A stretch of DNA of 34,085 nucleotides from the NCBI GenBank assembly GCA_900167215.1, contig FUZS01000010.1, positions 1-34,085 of the forward strand, written 5' to 3'. Each line of letters starts with the position of its first letter. Within the stretch, counting starts at the first letter, position 1. The position numbers were made by a program, and so were the translations under genes. Under the pieces are notes generated by a model, which saw only the letters and a program-made list of their open reading frames with translations, did no database searches and was not told the origin of the DNA. Of this stretch, positions 16,411-24,142 are shown one piece after another. This DNA is from [Eubacterium] yurii (lineage in GTDB: Bacteria > Bacillota > Clostridia > Peptostreptococcales > Filifactoraceae).

Positions 16411-16446
16411 CAGACTTTATTTTTGTAAATTTCAAACTTTATTTTT
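16411..16446 (+). promoter_or_regulatory. Direct repeat pair 1, candidate AraC-type regulator site
   Basis: CAGACTTTATTTTT (16411-16424) and CAAACTTTATTTTT (16433-16446) match at 13 of 14 bases and start 22 bp apart, about two helical turns. A tandem arrangement on one face of the helix is usual for AraC-family regulators, and such a regulator is encoded in this locus. Confidence 0.5.
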
Positions 16447-16490
16447 TTAAAAAAATTTACGATTTTTGTTTTTTTCTTCAATTTTTACTT

Positions 16491-16528
16491 TTTAGACTTT
16501 TCTATGGTAAATTTTAGACTTTTTTCAT
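16491..16528 (+). promoter_or_regulatory. Direct repeat pair 2, candidate AraC-type regulator site
   Basis: TTTAGACTTTTCTAT (16491-16505) and TTTAGACTTTTTTCAT (16513-16528) again start 22 bp apart and share the AGACTTT core with pair 1. The pair lies about 60 bp upstream of the first rightward TATAAT. Low-complexity T-rich flanks make chance similarity possible, but the same spacing twice argues against it. Confidence 0.5.
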
Positions 16529-16651
16529 ATTTTAATTGATTTTAGTTTTTATATTTTTTATACTAAATTATAAAACGTTGTTCCCGTTATAATTTTTTAT
16601 TTTGATTTCTTTGAAAATATAATACTTTGAAATATTTAACAACCTTCAATT

Positions 16652-16674
16652 AAATACTTTCAAATGAAGTATTT
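16652..16674 (+). promoter_or_regulatory. Leader hairpin before the TPR-DUF4037 gene
   Basis: AAATACTT (16652-16659) and AAGTATTT (16667-16674) form a perfect 8-bp stem immediately before the AAGGTAGGAG ribosome binding site. A further AATACTTT at 16621-16628 could compete for pairing. A regulatory role is only a possibility. Confidence 0.35.
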
Positions 16675-16692
16675 TCAAGGTAGGAGTAGCCT

Positions 16693-18402
16693 ATGACTGA
16701 AGCTGAAAATCTTGTAGCTACTGCCCATAGTTTGTGGAGAGCTGGCAAGGAAAATGATATGCTCAAATATTTATCAGATGCAATAAAAATATATAGGTCT
16801 GAAAATAATTATCCAAAATTGATAGAAATATTGAACGAATACGCTGGAGCTCTTAGAATAAATGGAAAATACGAAGAGGCATTGAAAAATATACAAGAAG
16901 CTCTTAGTATACAAAAAAGTAAGTATGGCATAAATAATACAAGCTATGCTACAACACTTATGAATGAAGCAAATATATATAGAGAAAAAGGAGATTACTG
17001 CACTGCTGAAGATATAATGTTAAAGTCAAAAAAAATCTTTGACGCATTAAATGATAAATCTTACTCTTATGTAGGATTATTAAATAACCTATCTTTGGTA
17101 TATCAAGCTATAAAAAAATATGAAAAAGCTGAAGAATTGCAATTAGAGGCTATAGATATATTAAAACAATCATCAAACTATAACGTTCCCTTAGCTATAA
17201 GCTATAACAACTTATATTCAATACAAAAACAACTTAATAAATTTGAAAGTGCCTTTGAAAATTTACTACTTGCTAAAAATCTTTTAGAAAAGGAAGTAGG
17301 TAAAAATCATCCACTATACTCTGCTGTACTGAATAACTTAGCAGAGGTAAAATTAAAAGAAAAAGACTATCTCAGCGCACTTGAACTATATAAAGAAGCT
17401 CTGGAAGTAGTAGAAAAATGCTATGGTGCACAAAGTAGCGCTTATAAGTCTGTACAATCAAACTTAAGCTATGTTTTTGACCTTATATCTACATTAGAAA
17501 TTGATGATAACTCAAATAGAAAATATGAACGTGGATTAGATCGTGCTGAAAAACTGGCTGAAAAAATAAAAAAACTAATATATACAGAAATGCCCTATAT
17601 AAGGGATAGAATATGTATTGCACTTGCGGGCAGAGGTTCTGAATGTCTGGGTTTTGATGATGAAATATCATCAGATCATGACAATCAAACAAGATGTTTA
17701 CTATTATTGGATGATTCAGACTTTGAATTATACTTTTCACAAATATCAGACCTGATACATAAGCATATCAGTGAAGAAGTAACTATACAAAAAATTACAG
17801 ATTTTTATAGTTTCTACACTTCCTTCCCTTATGGTCCTGTTACAATTGAAGATTATAGGAATATACCCGAAGAATACCTATGTAGCGCTACAAACGGGAA
17901 AGTTTTTATAGATAATCTTGGAAAATTCACCACTATAAGAAACAGAATACTTAATTATTATCCCCAAGATTTTATATATAAAAAACTGGCATATCACCTT
18001 AATAATATCTCACAAAGCGGACAATATAACTATCCAAGACTATTAAAAAGAAAAGACATAGTTGCTATGAATTTTGCCTTAAATGAATTTGTAAAGCATT
18101 ATATAAGAGTAGTGCATATTTTAAATAAAAAATATACTCCTTTTTATAAATGGTCATTTAGAAATTTAGAAAACTTGGACATCCTTGGTGATTATACTAT
18201 GCAATCACTTAATTTATTGTTTGATTATGATGATATAGAAAGAGAAGAAATAATAAACGATATGTGTATAAGGCTTGTACAAGAATTGAATTCAAGAAAT
18301 ATAACAAAGAGTAAAATAGATTTTTTAACTTATCAAGCATATGAGATAACTCAAAAAATATCGGATATTAATCTACGAAATGAAGATAATTGGATAATAT
18401 AG
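16693..18402 (+). CDS. TPR protein with C-terminal DUF4037 nucleotidyltransferase-like domain
   Basis: This 569-aa protein opens the rightward BMC operon. Residues 1-260 are about six TPR-like helical repeats, for example NGKYEEALKNIQEALSIQKS, KKYEKAEELQLEAIDILKQS and KDYLSALELYKEALEVVEKC. Residues 285-560 match DUF4037: GRGSECLGFDDEISSDHD (313-330) resembles the GS...DxD active-site pattern of the nucleotidyltransferase superfold, and GQYNYPRLLKRKDIVAMNFA with TPFYKWSFR form its helical C-terminal part. The repeat region probably selects a protein partner. If active, it could transfer a nucleotide to a protein or small molecule, but no reaction is established. The following gene carries DUF4125, a domain I recall often lying beside DUF4037, so the two may work together. 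Start supported by AAGGTAGGAG. Confidence 0.82.
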   Translation: MTEAENLVATAHSLWRAGKENDMLKYLSDAIKIYRSENNYPKLIEILNEYAGALRINGKYEEALKNIQEALSIQKSKYGINNTSYATTLMNEANIYREKGDYCTAEDIMLKSKKIFDALNDKSYSYVGLLNNLSLVYQAIKKYEKAEELQLEAIDILKQSSNYNVPLAISYNNLYSIQKQLNKFESAFENLLLAKNLLEKEVGKNHPLYSAVLNNLAEVKLKEKDYLSALELYKEALEVVEKCYGAQSSAYKSVQSNLSYVFDLISTLEIDDNSNRKYERGLDRAEKLAEKIKKLIYTEMPYIRDRICIALAGRGSECLGFDDEISSDHDNQTRCLLLLDDSDFELYFSQISDLIHKHISEEVTIQKITDFYSFYTSFPYGPVTIEDYRNIPEEYLCSATNGKVFIDNLGKFTTIRNRILNYYPQDFIYKKLAYHLNNISQSGQYNYPRLLKRKDIVAMNFALNEFVKHYIRVVHILNKKYTPFYKWSFRNLENLDILGDYTMQSLNLLFDYDDIEREEIINDMCIRLVQELNSRNITKSKIDFLTYQAYEITQKISDINLRNEDNWII

Positions 18403-18411
18403 GAGAATTTT

Positions 18412-19434
18412 ATGCAAAAAAATGAAATAATTCAAAAAATAGTAAATGAAGAATGGTTTCAATTTACTAATACTAAAAATATAAGTCAAAGAGCAGTATG
18501 CCAAGATCAAAAGGGAAACTTTATTGCATCAAGAACAGCCTACTGGAATATGTACGACATTGATATACTAAATTCCTACTTATCAGATATAAACTCAGCC
18601 ATCAGTAAAAATCAAAATCTCATAACATATAAGTACGCTTATATGATGAAATACACTGATAAGGCTAATTATGACAGTATAAAGGATATGGTTCCGAAGA
18701 TTGATGAAAAAAAAGAAAAACTGATAGATACTATACTGCTTATGTATATGTCTTGGGAAACTGAAATAGTAGAAAAATACCCTGAACTTGATAATAAAAA
18801 TAGGAAATTATATTCATCAAGCGATACAATAAATAGCACTTCGGTAGAGACTTATATGCGTGGAGAACTTTCCACTTATTCTTACAACACCTTAGAGCTT
18901 ATAGCAAAATACTTCTTAGTTAATATAAGTAATAAGGTAAATTTAGTATATGAATATATGAGAAATCTAAACAATTACGAAAATTCATCTGAAAAGAAAG
19001 CTTTCAGTTGTAATTGTGTCAGAAACATTGATAACCTAAACCTTGCCAATGCCGAACTTATTGCAAAATATGCAAAAGGTAAGGCTATCTCAATGAATCT
19101 GCCTGTAGTTATAACTGTAGTGGATAAACACGCCAATGTATTGCTTTTTTGTAAAATGGACAAGGCTCTAATTGCAAGTAGCAGTCTATCACCTGCAAAG
19201 GCTAAGACTTCAATAGCCTTTAGAACTGATACCAATACTTTATCACAGAGTGTTTTAAAATCTTTAAATCAATTTGAAGCAGAAAATACATCATATTGTT
19301 TCTTAGGTGGTGGTGTGCCTATACTTGTAAACGACGAGATTATAGGCGCCATAGGTATAAGTGGTGGAACTTTAGAACAAGATATAGAAATAGCAAATGA
19401 AGCTGTAACAGCGTTTTTAAAGTTTATATTTTAA
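18412..19434 (+). CDS. DUF4125 domain fused to HbpS/PduO-C-like domain
   Basis: A 340-aa two-part protein. Residues 1-190 match DUF4125 ([41 protein letters not shown]), a family of unknown function. Residues 205-340 are a GlcG/HbpS-type domain ([73 protein letters not shown]). This second domain also forms the C-terminal half of PduO, where it binds haem or corrinoid. In PduO it is joined to an adenosyltransferase; here that half is replaced by DUF4125. It begins 9 bases after the TPR-DUF4037 stop with TAGGAG upstream, implying coupled synthesis. A role in cofactor handling or redox sensing for the compartment is inferred. Confidence 0.8.
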   Translation: MQKNEIIQKIVNEEWFQFTNTKNISQRAVCQDQKGNFIASRTAYWNMYDIDILNSYLSDINSAISKNQNLITYKYAYMMKYTDKANYDSIKDMVPKIDEKKEKLIDTILLMYMSWETEIVEKYPELDNKNRKLYSSSDTINSTSVETYMRGELSTYSYNTLELIAKYFLVNISNKVNLVYEYMRNLNNYENSSEKKAFSCNCVRNIDNLNLANAELIAKYAKGKAISMNLPVVITVVDKHANVLLFCKMDKALIASSSLSPAKAKTSIAFRTDTNTLSQSVLKSLNQFEAENTSYCFLGGGVPILVNDEIIGAIGISGGTLEQDIEIANEAVTAFLKFIF

Positions 19435-19469
19435 TTACTATATATTGTAGCATAACAAGGGTGAATTAT

Positions 19470-19823
19470 ATGAACATACTACAAGAAAGCGGGATACAAA
19501 GAATCATACAGGAATCTGTACCCGGAAAACAAGTAACATTAGCTCATGTTATAGCATCTCCGGTCAGCGAATTATATGAAAGATTAGGTATAGAAGAAAA
19601 GGGGGCAATAGGAATACTTACACTGAGCCCTTATGAAACTTCCATAATAGCTGCTGATATAGCTACAAAGACTGCAAATGTCGAAATAGGTTTTTTAGAC
19701 AGATTTACAGGCTCTGTGCTTATAAGTGGCGATGTCCATAGTGTTGAAACAGCACTTGAAGCGGTATTGGAAAAATTATCTACCTTACTTAATTTTGACG
19801 TAGTGGGAATAACAAAGACATGA
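19470..19823 (+). CDS. Circularly permuted BMC-H shell protein (EutS/PduU family)
   Basis: A 117-aa shell protein with the EutS/PduU layout. The N-terminal strand and hairpin ([20 protein letters not shown]) replace the C-terminal strand of ordinary BMC-H proteins, and then come [20 protein letters not shown] and [16 protein letters not shown]. In PduU the N-termini form a small beta-barrel that covers the hexamer pore, suggesting a gated or capped channel. The ATG at 19470 has AAGGGTG correctly spaced; a GTG at 19461 is the alternative start. Its stop overlaps the EutP start by four bases (ATGA), so the two are translationally coupled. Confidence 0.95.
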   Translation: MNILQESGIQRIIQESVPGKQVTLAHVIASPVSELYERLGIEEKGAIGILTLSPYETSIIAADIATKTANVEIGFLDRFTGSVLISGDVHSVETALEAVLEKLSTLLNFDVVGITKT

Positions 19824-20263
19824 GAAAAAAAAGAATAATGATAATCGGTGCAAGAGGCACCGGCAAGACTTCCTTAGTCAATATATTAAATGATAAAATA
19901 GAGTCACCAAAAAAATCTCAAGATGTAATATATGGAAAAAACACCATAGATATTCCAAGTTCATATATTGAAAATACTTGGATGTATAAGCATCTCATAG
20001 CTCTTTCTCAAGATGCCTATGTAATTATAATCCTCTTTGATTTTAATAATAATGCAGATATATATTCTCCAAATTTTACCAGTGCTTTTACTAAGCCGGT
20101 TATAGGAGTTATAAATAAATGGACTATTGACTCTGATGACAGCAATATATGTAGTATTTTTGAAAAGATAGGGGTAAAAAAACCTTATTTTAGAATAAAT
20201 ACTCATACAAACGAAGGAATAGAAGAATTAAAAGAGTATTTGAAAATAAACGAAAGGGGGTAA
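19820..20263 (+). CDS. EutP/PduV-type small P-loop NTPase
   Basis: A 147-aa Ras-like protein. The P-loop is [10 protein letters not shown] (10-19). The position usually holding the NKxD/TKxD guanine-specificity motif reads NKWT, lacking the Asp, so nucleotide preference is uncertain. EutP and PduV are BMC-associated; EutP of Salmonella has been reported to act as an acetate kinase, and PduV to link compartments to filaments. No other acetate or propionate kinase is encoded in this locus, so this protein is a candidate for the ATP-forming last step after PduL. It is coupled to the EutS-like gene by a 4-base overlap and followed 3 bases later by the EutT-like gene. Confidence 0.88.
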   Translation: MRKKRIMIIGARGTGKTSLVNILNDKIESPKKSQDVIYGKNTIDIPSSYIENTWMYKHLIALSQDAYVIIILFDFNNNADIYSPNFTSAFTKPVIGVINKWTIDSDDSNICSIFEKIGVKKPYFRINTHTNEGIEELKEYLKINERG

Positions 20264-20266
20264 AAA

Positions 20267-20938
20267 ATGATTTTTATTACTGAAGCAGACCTAAGAGAAC
20301 AGTTAAAAAATAAATCTTTTTCAGATTTTAAACTACCGCCTGAAACTAAACTTACCCCGGGAGCAAGGCAGTTTTTATTAGACAATAGAGTTAATTTGTA
20401 TGATGATATTTACAGCGATAAAAAAAATACCACAAATAAGACATCTAAGGATGATAAACAAGTAGATAGGTCTAAATATGGTAATATCAATAAAAAATTT
20501 ATTGGAAATATTAGATTACTCCACTTGGAAACTCTACTTTCCGGCTCCTCTCTAATAGAAAAAGATATAAGTATAATCCAAGATATTTCAAAGATAAGCC
20601 TTCAAATCTTAGAAATAAAAAAATATGTCCAAAGTAGTGAAATGGTAGAATTCGTTGAGTACAAAAAATGTTCAGGTATATCTGAAGAGGCGTTTTCAAG
20701 CTATATTAATGATTGTTTTGAAATAAATGAACTTCATATGCAAGCGGAAAATTCTAATGATATATTGCATTTACATAGACTTAGAGTTTTATATAGAAAT
20801 TTTTATGATGAAATAGATGATTATGAGTTTGAAAAAGATATTCTAAAAACGATGAAAGAAAGTTTAAATCGTATCATAAATACACTTTCAAGACTCATTT
20901 GTGTAGTTTGTGGGAGCAAAAAATGTCAGAAATTATAA
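20267..20938 (+). CDS. EutT-like protein lacking the metal-binding Cys motif
   Basis: A 223-aa protein. Its N-terminus (FITEADLREQ, LPPETKLTPGARQFLLD) is the characteristic opening of EutT corrinoid adenosyltransferases, and the C-terminal half aligns by eye with EutT (for example NDILHLHRLRVLYRNFYDEI and NRIINTLSRLICVV). The His-x11-CCxxC element that binds the catalytic ferrous iron in enteric EutT, expected near residues 65-85, is absent; that region is a Lys/Asp-rich linker followed by NKKFIGNIRLL. The only nearby Cys pair is at the extreme C-terminus (CVVCGSKKC). It may be an inactive relative reused as scaffold or sensor, or an adenosyltransferase with another metal site. No B12-dependent enzyme of the pdu or eut type is in the window. 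AAGGGGG precedes the ATG. Confidence 0.75.
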   Translation: MIFITEADLREQLKNKSFSDFKLPPETKLTPGARQFLLDNRVNLYDDIYSDKKNTTNKTSKDDKQVDRSKYGNINKKFIGNIRLLHLETLLSGSSLIEKDISIIQDISKISLQILEIKKYVQSSEMVEFVEYKKCSGISEEAFSSYINDCFEINELHMQAENSNDILHLHRLRVLYRNFYDEIDDYEFEKDILKTMKESLNRIINTLSRLICVVCGSKKCQKL

Positions 20939-21762
20939 ATTATGCTTATTGTGACGAGCTTATTGAAAAATTTGAAAAAGTAATTGAAAAACCGATAAAA
21001 AATGATTCCAAAATCTATTATACAGGTGTGGATTTAGGTACAGCCTGTATTGTAATAGCCGTTCTTGATGAAAATTTCGAGCCTGTAGCAGGTGCTTATA
21101 GATATTCTAATGTAGTTAAAGACGGAATGGTAGTAGATTATTTAGGCGCTATAAGAATAGTAAGAGAGCTAAAAAAAGACATAGAAGAAAAATTGGGTGT
21201 TGAGCTTGTATATGCTGCTGCTGCCATACCACCGGGTACAGATGCACTGGACTGCGGTGCTATAAAAAATGTCATTCATGGCGCAGGATTTGAAATATCA
21301 AACCTGATGGATGAACCTACTGCAGCTAATAAGGTACTAAAAATAAAAAACGGAGTAGTAGTAGATATAGGTGGTGGAACTACCGGAATATCAGTATTAA
21401 AAGACGGAAAAGTAGTTTATATTGCAGACGAGCCAACAGGCGGTACTCATTTTTCTTTGGTGATAGCAGGTGCCTATGGCAAATCCTATAATGAAGCGGA
21501 ACTTTTTAAAAGAGATGTGAAAAATCATAGAGAGCTTTTTGGTGTAGTTACACCTGTAATAGAAAAGGTATCCAGTATAATAAGTAGAAATATAAAAGGA
21601 TATGATATTGATGAAATCTCAATAGTTGGCGGTACCTGTCTTTTTACCGACATAGAAAGTGTAATCGAAAAAAGAACCGGAATAAAGACCAGAAAACCTA
21701 AAAACCCTATGTTTGTTACTCCTTTAGGTATAGCTTTAAGTTGTAGGCAAGAGGAAATGTGA
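20923..21762 (+). CDS. eutJ: EutJ-like actin/Hsp70-fold ATPase
   Basis: A 279-aa protein of the Hsp70/actin superfamily found in ethanolamine and GRE compartment loci and thought to act as a chaperone or reactivation factor. Phosphate-binding loops are visible: TGVDLGTACIVIAVLDE near residue 38 and VVVDIGGGTTGISVLKDG near 145; the adenosine motif is SIVGGTCLFTD near residue 230. The substrate-binding domain of true Hsp70 is missing, as in EutJ. The ATG at 20923 is chosen because GGGAG lies about 8 bases upstream; a start at 20899 would overlap the EutT-like gene by more. The 16-base overlap with that gene implies coupled translation. Confidence 0.9.
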   Translation: MSEIINYAYCDELIEKFEKVIEKPIKNDSKIYYTGVDLGTACIVIAVLDENFEPVAGAYRYSNVVKDGMVVDYLGAIRIVRELKKDIEEKLGVELVYAAAAIPPGTDALDCGAIKNVIHGAGFEISNLMDEPTAANKVLKIKNGVVVDIGGGTTGISVLKDGKVVYIADEPTGGTHFSLVIAGAYGKSYNEAELFKRDVKNHRELFGVVTPVIEKVSSIISRNIKGYDIDEISIVGGTCLFTDIESVIEKRTGIKTRKPKNPMFVTPLGIALSCRQEEM

Positions 21763-21772
21763 GAGGTGAAAA

Positions 21773-22081
21773 ATGGATATAAGAATAATAAAATCCCCAT
21801 CAAAAGCTACACTTGATATAATTTTAAGAAGAAAAGGCTCTTCAGCGGCAATAATGACAGAAAACATAGGTGCCATAGGCCTACTTCAAGGAAAGGTAAT
21901 AGATATGCTGGTAGCTTCTGATATAGCAGAAAAAGCTGCAGGAGTTACTGTTGAAGATATAAAGGGAAACTGTCCGCAACATATGTTGGTCTTAGCCATC
22001 TTAGGTGACACATCCTCAGTGGAAGCAGCGATAATGCAAATAAAAAAAGAATTAAACGAAGGAAAATATATATGTGATTAA
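21773..22081 (+). CDS. Second permuted BMC-H shell protein
   Basis: A 102-aa single-BMC-domain protein. The strand that usually ends a BMC-H protein (as in IHVIPRPH) appears at the N-terminus (DIRIIKSPSKATLDIILRRK), followed by GAIGLLQGKVIDMLVASDIA, a helix, and LVLAILGDTSSVEAAIMQI. This is the EutS/PduU-type order but the sequence differs strongly from the other permuted protein (19470-19823), with Cys67-Pro and Cys101 present. It does not contain the FLDRFxG segment typical of EutS. It probably forms a hexamer with its own pore chemistry. GAGAGGTG precedes the ATG, and the PduS gene follows 27 bases after the stop. Confidence 0.85.
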   Translation: MDIRIIKSPSKATLDIILRRKGSSAAIMTENIGAIGLLQGKVIDMLVASDIAEKAAGVTVEDIKGNCPQHMLVLAILGDTSSVEAAIMQIKKELNEGKYICD

Positions 22082-22108
22082 ACAAAATATTTTAGGAGGA
22101 ATTTTACT

Positions 22109-23437
22109 GTGAGTCTTTTAGATAAAATAAAATCAGCAGGAGTCGTCGGTGCTGGTGGAGCAGGATTTCCTACTCATGTAAAATTAGCATCAAAAGCAGA
22201 TTATATCCTGATGAATGCAGCAGAATGTGAACCACTGCTAAGAGTCGACCAACAGATTATGGACGTATATTGCGATGATATAATACATGGTTTTGAGATG
22301 GCCGGGAGATTAGTAGAGGCTAAAAAAGCCATAATAGGTATAAAATATAAACATAAGCAGGTCATACAAAAATTAAGACAAAGAATATCTGAGCTAAACC
22401 TAGATGATTATATCAGTGTAAATGAACTTAAGGATGTATATCCTGCCGGTGATGAGCAGGTACTGGTCTATGAGCTTACCGGAAGAGTCGTACCGGAGAT
22501 GGGGATACCTCTAAACGTTGGCTGTGTAGTGGTAAATTCTGAAACTTGTCTCAATATATATAATTCTATGAATGATGTAGCTGTTACTGATTCTTATGTT
22601 ACTATAGCCGGAGATATTGATAATCCCTGCACACTAAAAGTACCTGTAGGTACACCACTCAGGAAGTTATTTGAACTTGCCAATATAAGCAATATAGAAG
22701 ATTATGGTATAATAGACGGTGGTCCGATGATGGGACCGTTATTGTCTAATTTAGAGTCATCTGTTACTAAAAAAAGTAAGGGATACATATTACTCAAAAA
22801 GGAACATAGTCTTATAAAAAATAAAGGCGTAGATCAAGCTCAGGCTAAAAAGTTAAATAGAGGCTCTTGTGAACAATGCAGAATGTGTACAGACCTATGT
22901 CCAAGGTATCTACTTGGTCATAATCTCCAACCGCATAAGATGGTAAGAACTCAAGCTTATAATATAGATGATTTAACAGGTCAACAAACGGCACAGCTAT
23001 GTGTTCAATGTAATCTATGTGAGTTATTCTCCTGCCCTATAGGCATAAAACCTATGCACGCTAATAACTATTTCAGGGCTAAGCTTTTAAATGAAGGAAT
23101 AAAATATAGTGCTTCGAAAGAGGTTTTTGAAGTCAGAAATAACAGAGATTTTAGATTAGTCCCTACAAAGCGTTTGATAGCAAGGCTTGGACTGTATAAA
23201 TATGACAGACCTGCACCATTATTAGATAAGGATATAGACATATCTCAGGTAAAGATAGCTACCAGACAACACGTTGGCACGCCAGCAAAGCCTATAGTAT
23301 CTGTAGGTGATAATGTAGTCAAGGGACAATTAATAGGTATTATTCAAGAAAATTCGCTCGGCGCTAATATACATTCAAGTATAAATGGCGTTGTTATAGA
23401 TGTAAATGATAACTATATTACTATAAGGAGGGATTAA
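22109..23437 (+). CDS. pduS: PduS-like flavin/iron-sulphur oxidoreductase (RnfC family)
   Basis: A 442-aa RnfC-like electron-transfer protein. The N-terminal glycine-rich loop GVVGAGGAGFPTH (11-23) and NAAECEPLLRVD fit the FMN/NADH-binding region. Two 4Fe-4S motifs follow: Cys254, 257, 260, 264 (CEQCRMCTDLCP) and Cys298, 301, 304, 309 (CVQCNLCELFSCP). The C-terminal part (from about 380) is a short barrel-sandwich segment (GDNVVKGQLIGI). In B12-type Pdu compartments PduS reduces the corrinoid; here no B12 diol dehydratase exists, so another electron acceptor, possibly via the adjacent PduT cluster, is more likely. It starts at GTG behind AGGAGG. Confidence 0.92.
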   Translation: MSLLDKIKSAGVVGAGGAGFPTHVKLASKADYILMNAAECEPLLRVDQQIMDVYCDDIIHGFEMAGRLVEAKKAIIGIKYKHKQVIQKLRQRISELNLDDYISVNELKDVYPAGDEQVLVYELTGRVVPEMGIPLNVGCVVVNSETCLNIYNSMNDVAVTDSYVTIAGDIDNPCTLKVPVGTPLRKLFELANISNIEDYGIIDGGPMMGPLLSNLESSVTKKSKGYILLKKEHSLIKNKGVDQAQAKKLNRGSCEQCRMCTDLCPRYLLGHNLQPHKMVRTQAYNIDDLTGQQTAQLCVQCNLCELFSCPIGIKPMHANNYFRAKLLNEGIKYSASKEVFEVRNNRDFRLVPTKRLIARLGLYKYDRPAPLLDKDIDISQVKIATRQHVGTPAKPIVSVGDNVVKGQLIGIIQENSLGANIHSSINGVVIDVNDNYITIRRD

Positions 23438-23438
23438 T

Positions 23439-23987
23439 TTGCCAAAAGCTATAGGAATGGTAGAGTTTAATAGTATGGCTAGAGGTATATTTTCTGCTGA
23501 TAAAATGGTAAAAGTTTCTGAAGTAGATATTGTAACATGTTCACCGACTTGCCCCGGAAAATATATTGCTATAGTTCATGGAGATGTTTCAGCAGTTGAA
23601 GATTCTGTTAAAATGGGCGAACAAACTGCAGATGAATACTTGGTAGATTCAATAGTCATACCTAATGTACATCAGGATGTTTTTCCGGCTATAACAGGAA
23701 CAACTATGCCTGATAAAATAGGTGCAGTAGGTATAATAGAATCTTTTTCAATAGCTACTATGATTATAGTAGCAGATGCCGTACTAAAGGCAGCAAATGT
23801 AGAACCTATAGAACTGAGATTAGGAAATGGGCTCGGTGGAAAGGCACTGTTTGTATTTACCGGTGATTTATCTTCAGTTGAATCCGGAATAAAAGCTGGA
23901 CAAAACATAGCAATAGACAAAAGTTTACTTGTAAATTCTGAAATAATAGCATCACCGTCAAATTTACTTGTATCTAATTTACTATAA
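23439..23987 (+). CDS. pduT: PduT-like trimeric shell protein with iron-sulphur cysteine
   Basis: A 182-aa tandem BMC-domain protein (AIGMVEFNSMARGIFSAD, then GAVGIIESFSIATMIIVAD). Cys38 in SPTCPGKY occupies the position that in PduT binds a 4Fe-4S cluster at the trimer axis, and the CPGK context is kept. The cluster is thought to carry electrons through the shell and PduT is known to interact with PduS, whose gene is immediately upstream, only one base apart. Translation starts at TTG behind AAGGAGGG. It closes the rightward operon and is followed by a strong terminator. Confidence 0.95.
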   Translation: MPKAIGMVEFNSMARGIFSADKMVKVSEVDIVTCSPTCPGKYIAIVHGDVSAVEDSVKMGEQTADEYLVDSIVIPNVHQDVFPAITGTTMPDKIGAVGIIESFSIATMIIVADAVLKAANVEPIELRLGNGLGGKALFVFTGDLSSVESGIKAGQNIAIDKSLLVNSEIIASPSNLLVSNLL

Positions 23988-24080
23988 AAAACTAATAAAT
24001 CTCTGGTAAGATATATTATCCTTTACTGTGAAGAATTTTAGTATAAAGATACCATAGTTCTATTAATATAATATAAAAAG

Positions 24081-24118
24081 TACAAAAGGACAGTTTCAAA
24101 TCAACCTGTCCTTTTGTA
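24081..24118. terminator. Strong bidirectional terminator at the end of the BMC locus
   Basis: A perfect 13-bp stem, TACAAAAGGACAG (24081-24093) with CTGTCCTTTTGTA (24106-24118), encloses a 12-nt loop and is flanked by A-rich and T-rich sequence. It lies between convergent pduT and the PEP-utilising enzyme gene. Confidence 0.88.
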
Positions 24119-24142
24119 TTATAGCTTTTTTCACTGCTTTTT

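Larger units (their letters stand above)
16249..16692. other. Divergent control region of the BMC locus
   Basis: This 444-bp, extremely AT-rich region drives both operons. In order it holds the GRE ribosome binding site (GGGAGG, 16260-16265), a palindrome (16369-16382), two pairs of 22-bp-spaced direct repeats (16411-16446 and 16491-16528), two possible rightward -10 boxes TATAAT (16588-16593 and 16618-16623) without good -35 boxes, and a hairpin before the TPR gene (16652-16674). Weak -35 boxes suit activator-dependent promoters. A clear leftward promoter could not be fixed. Confidence 0.7.
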
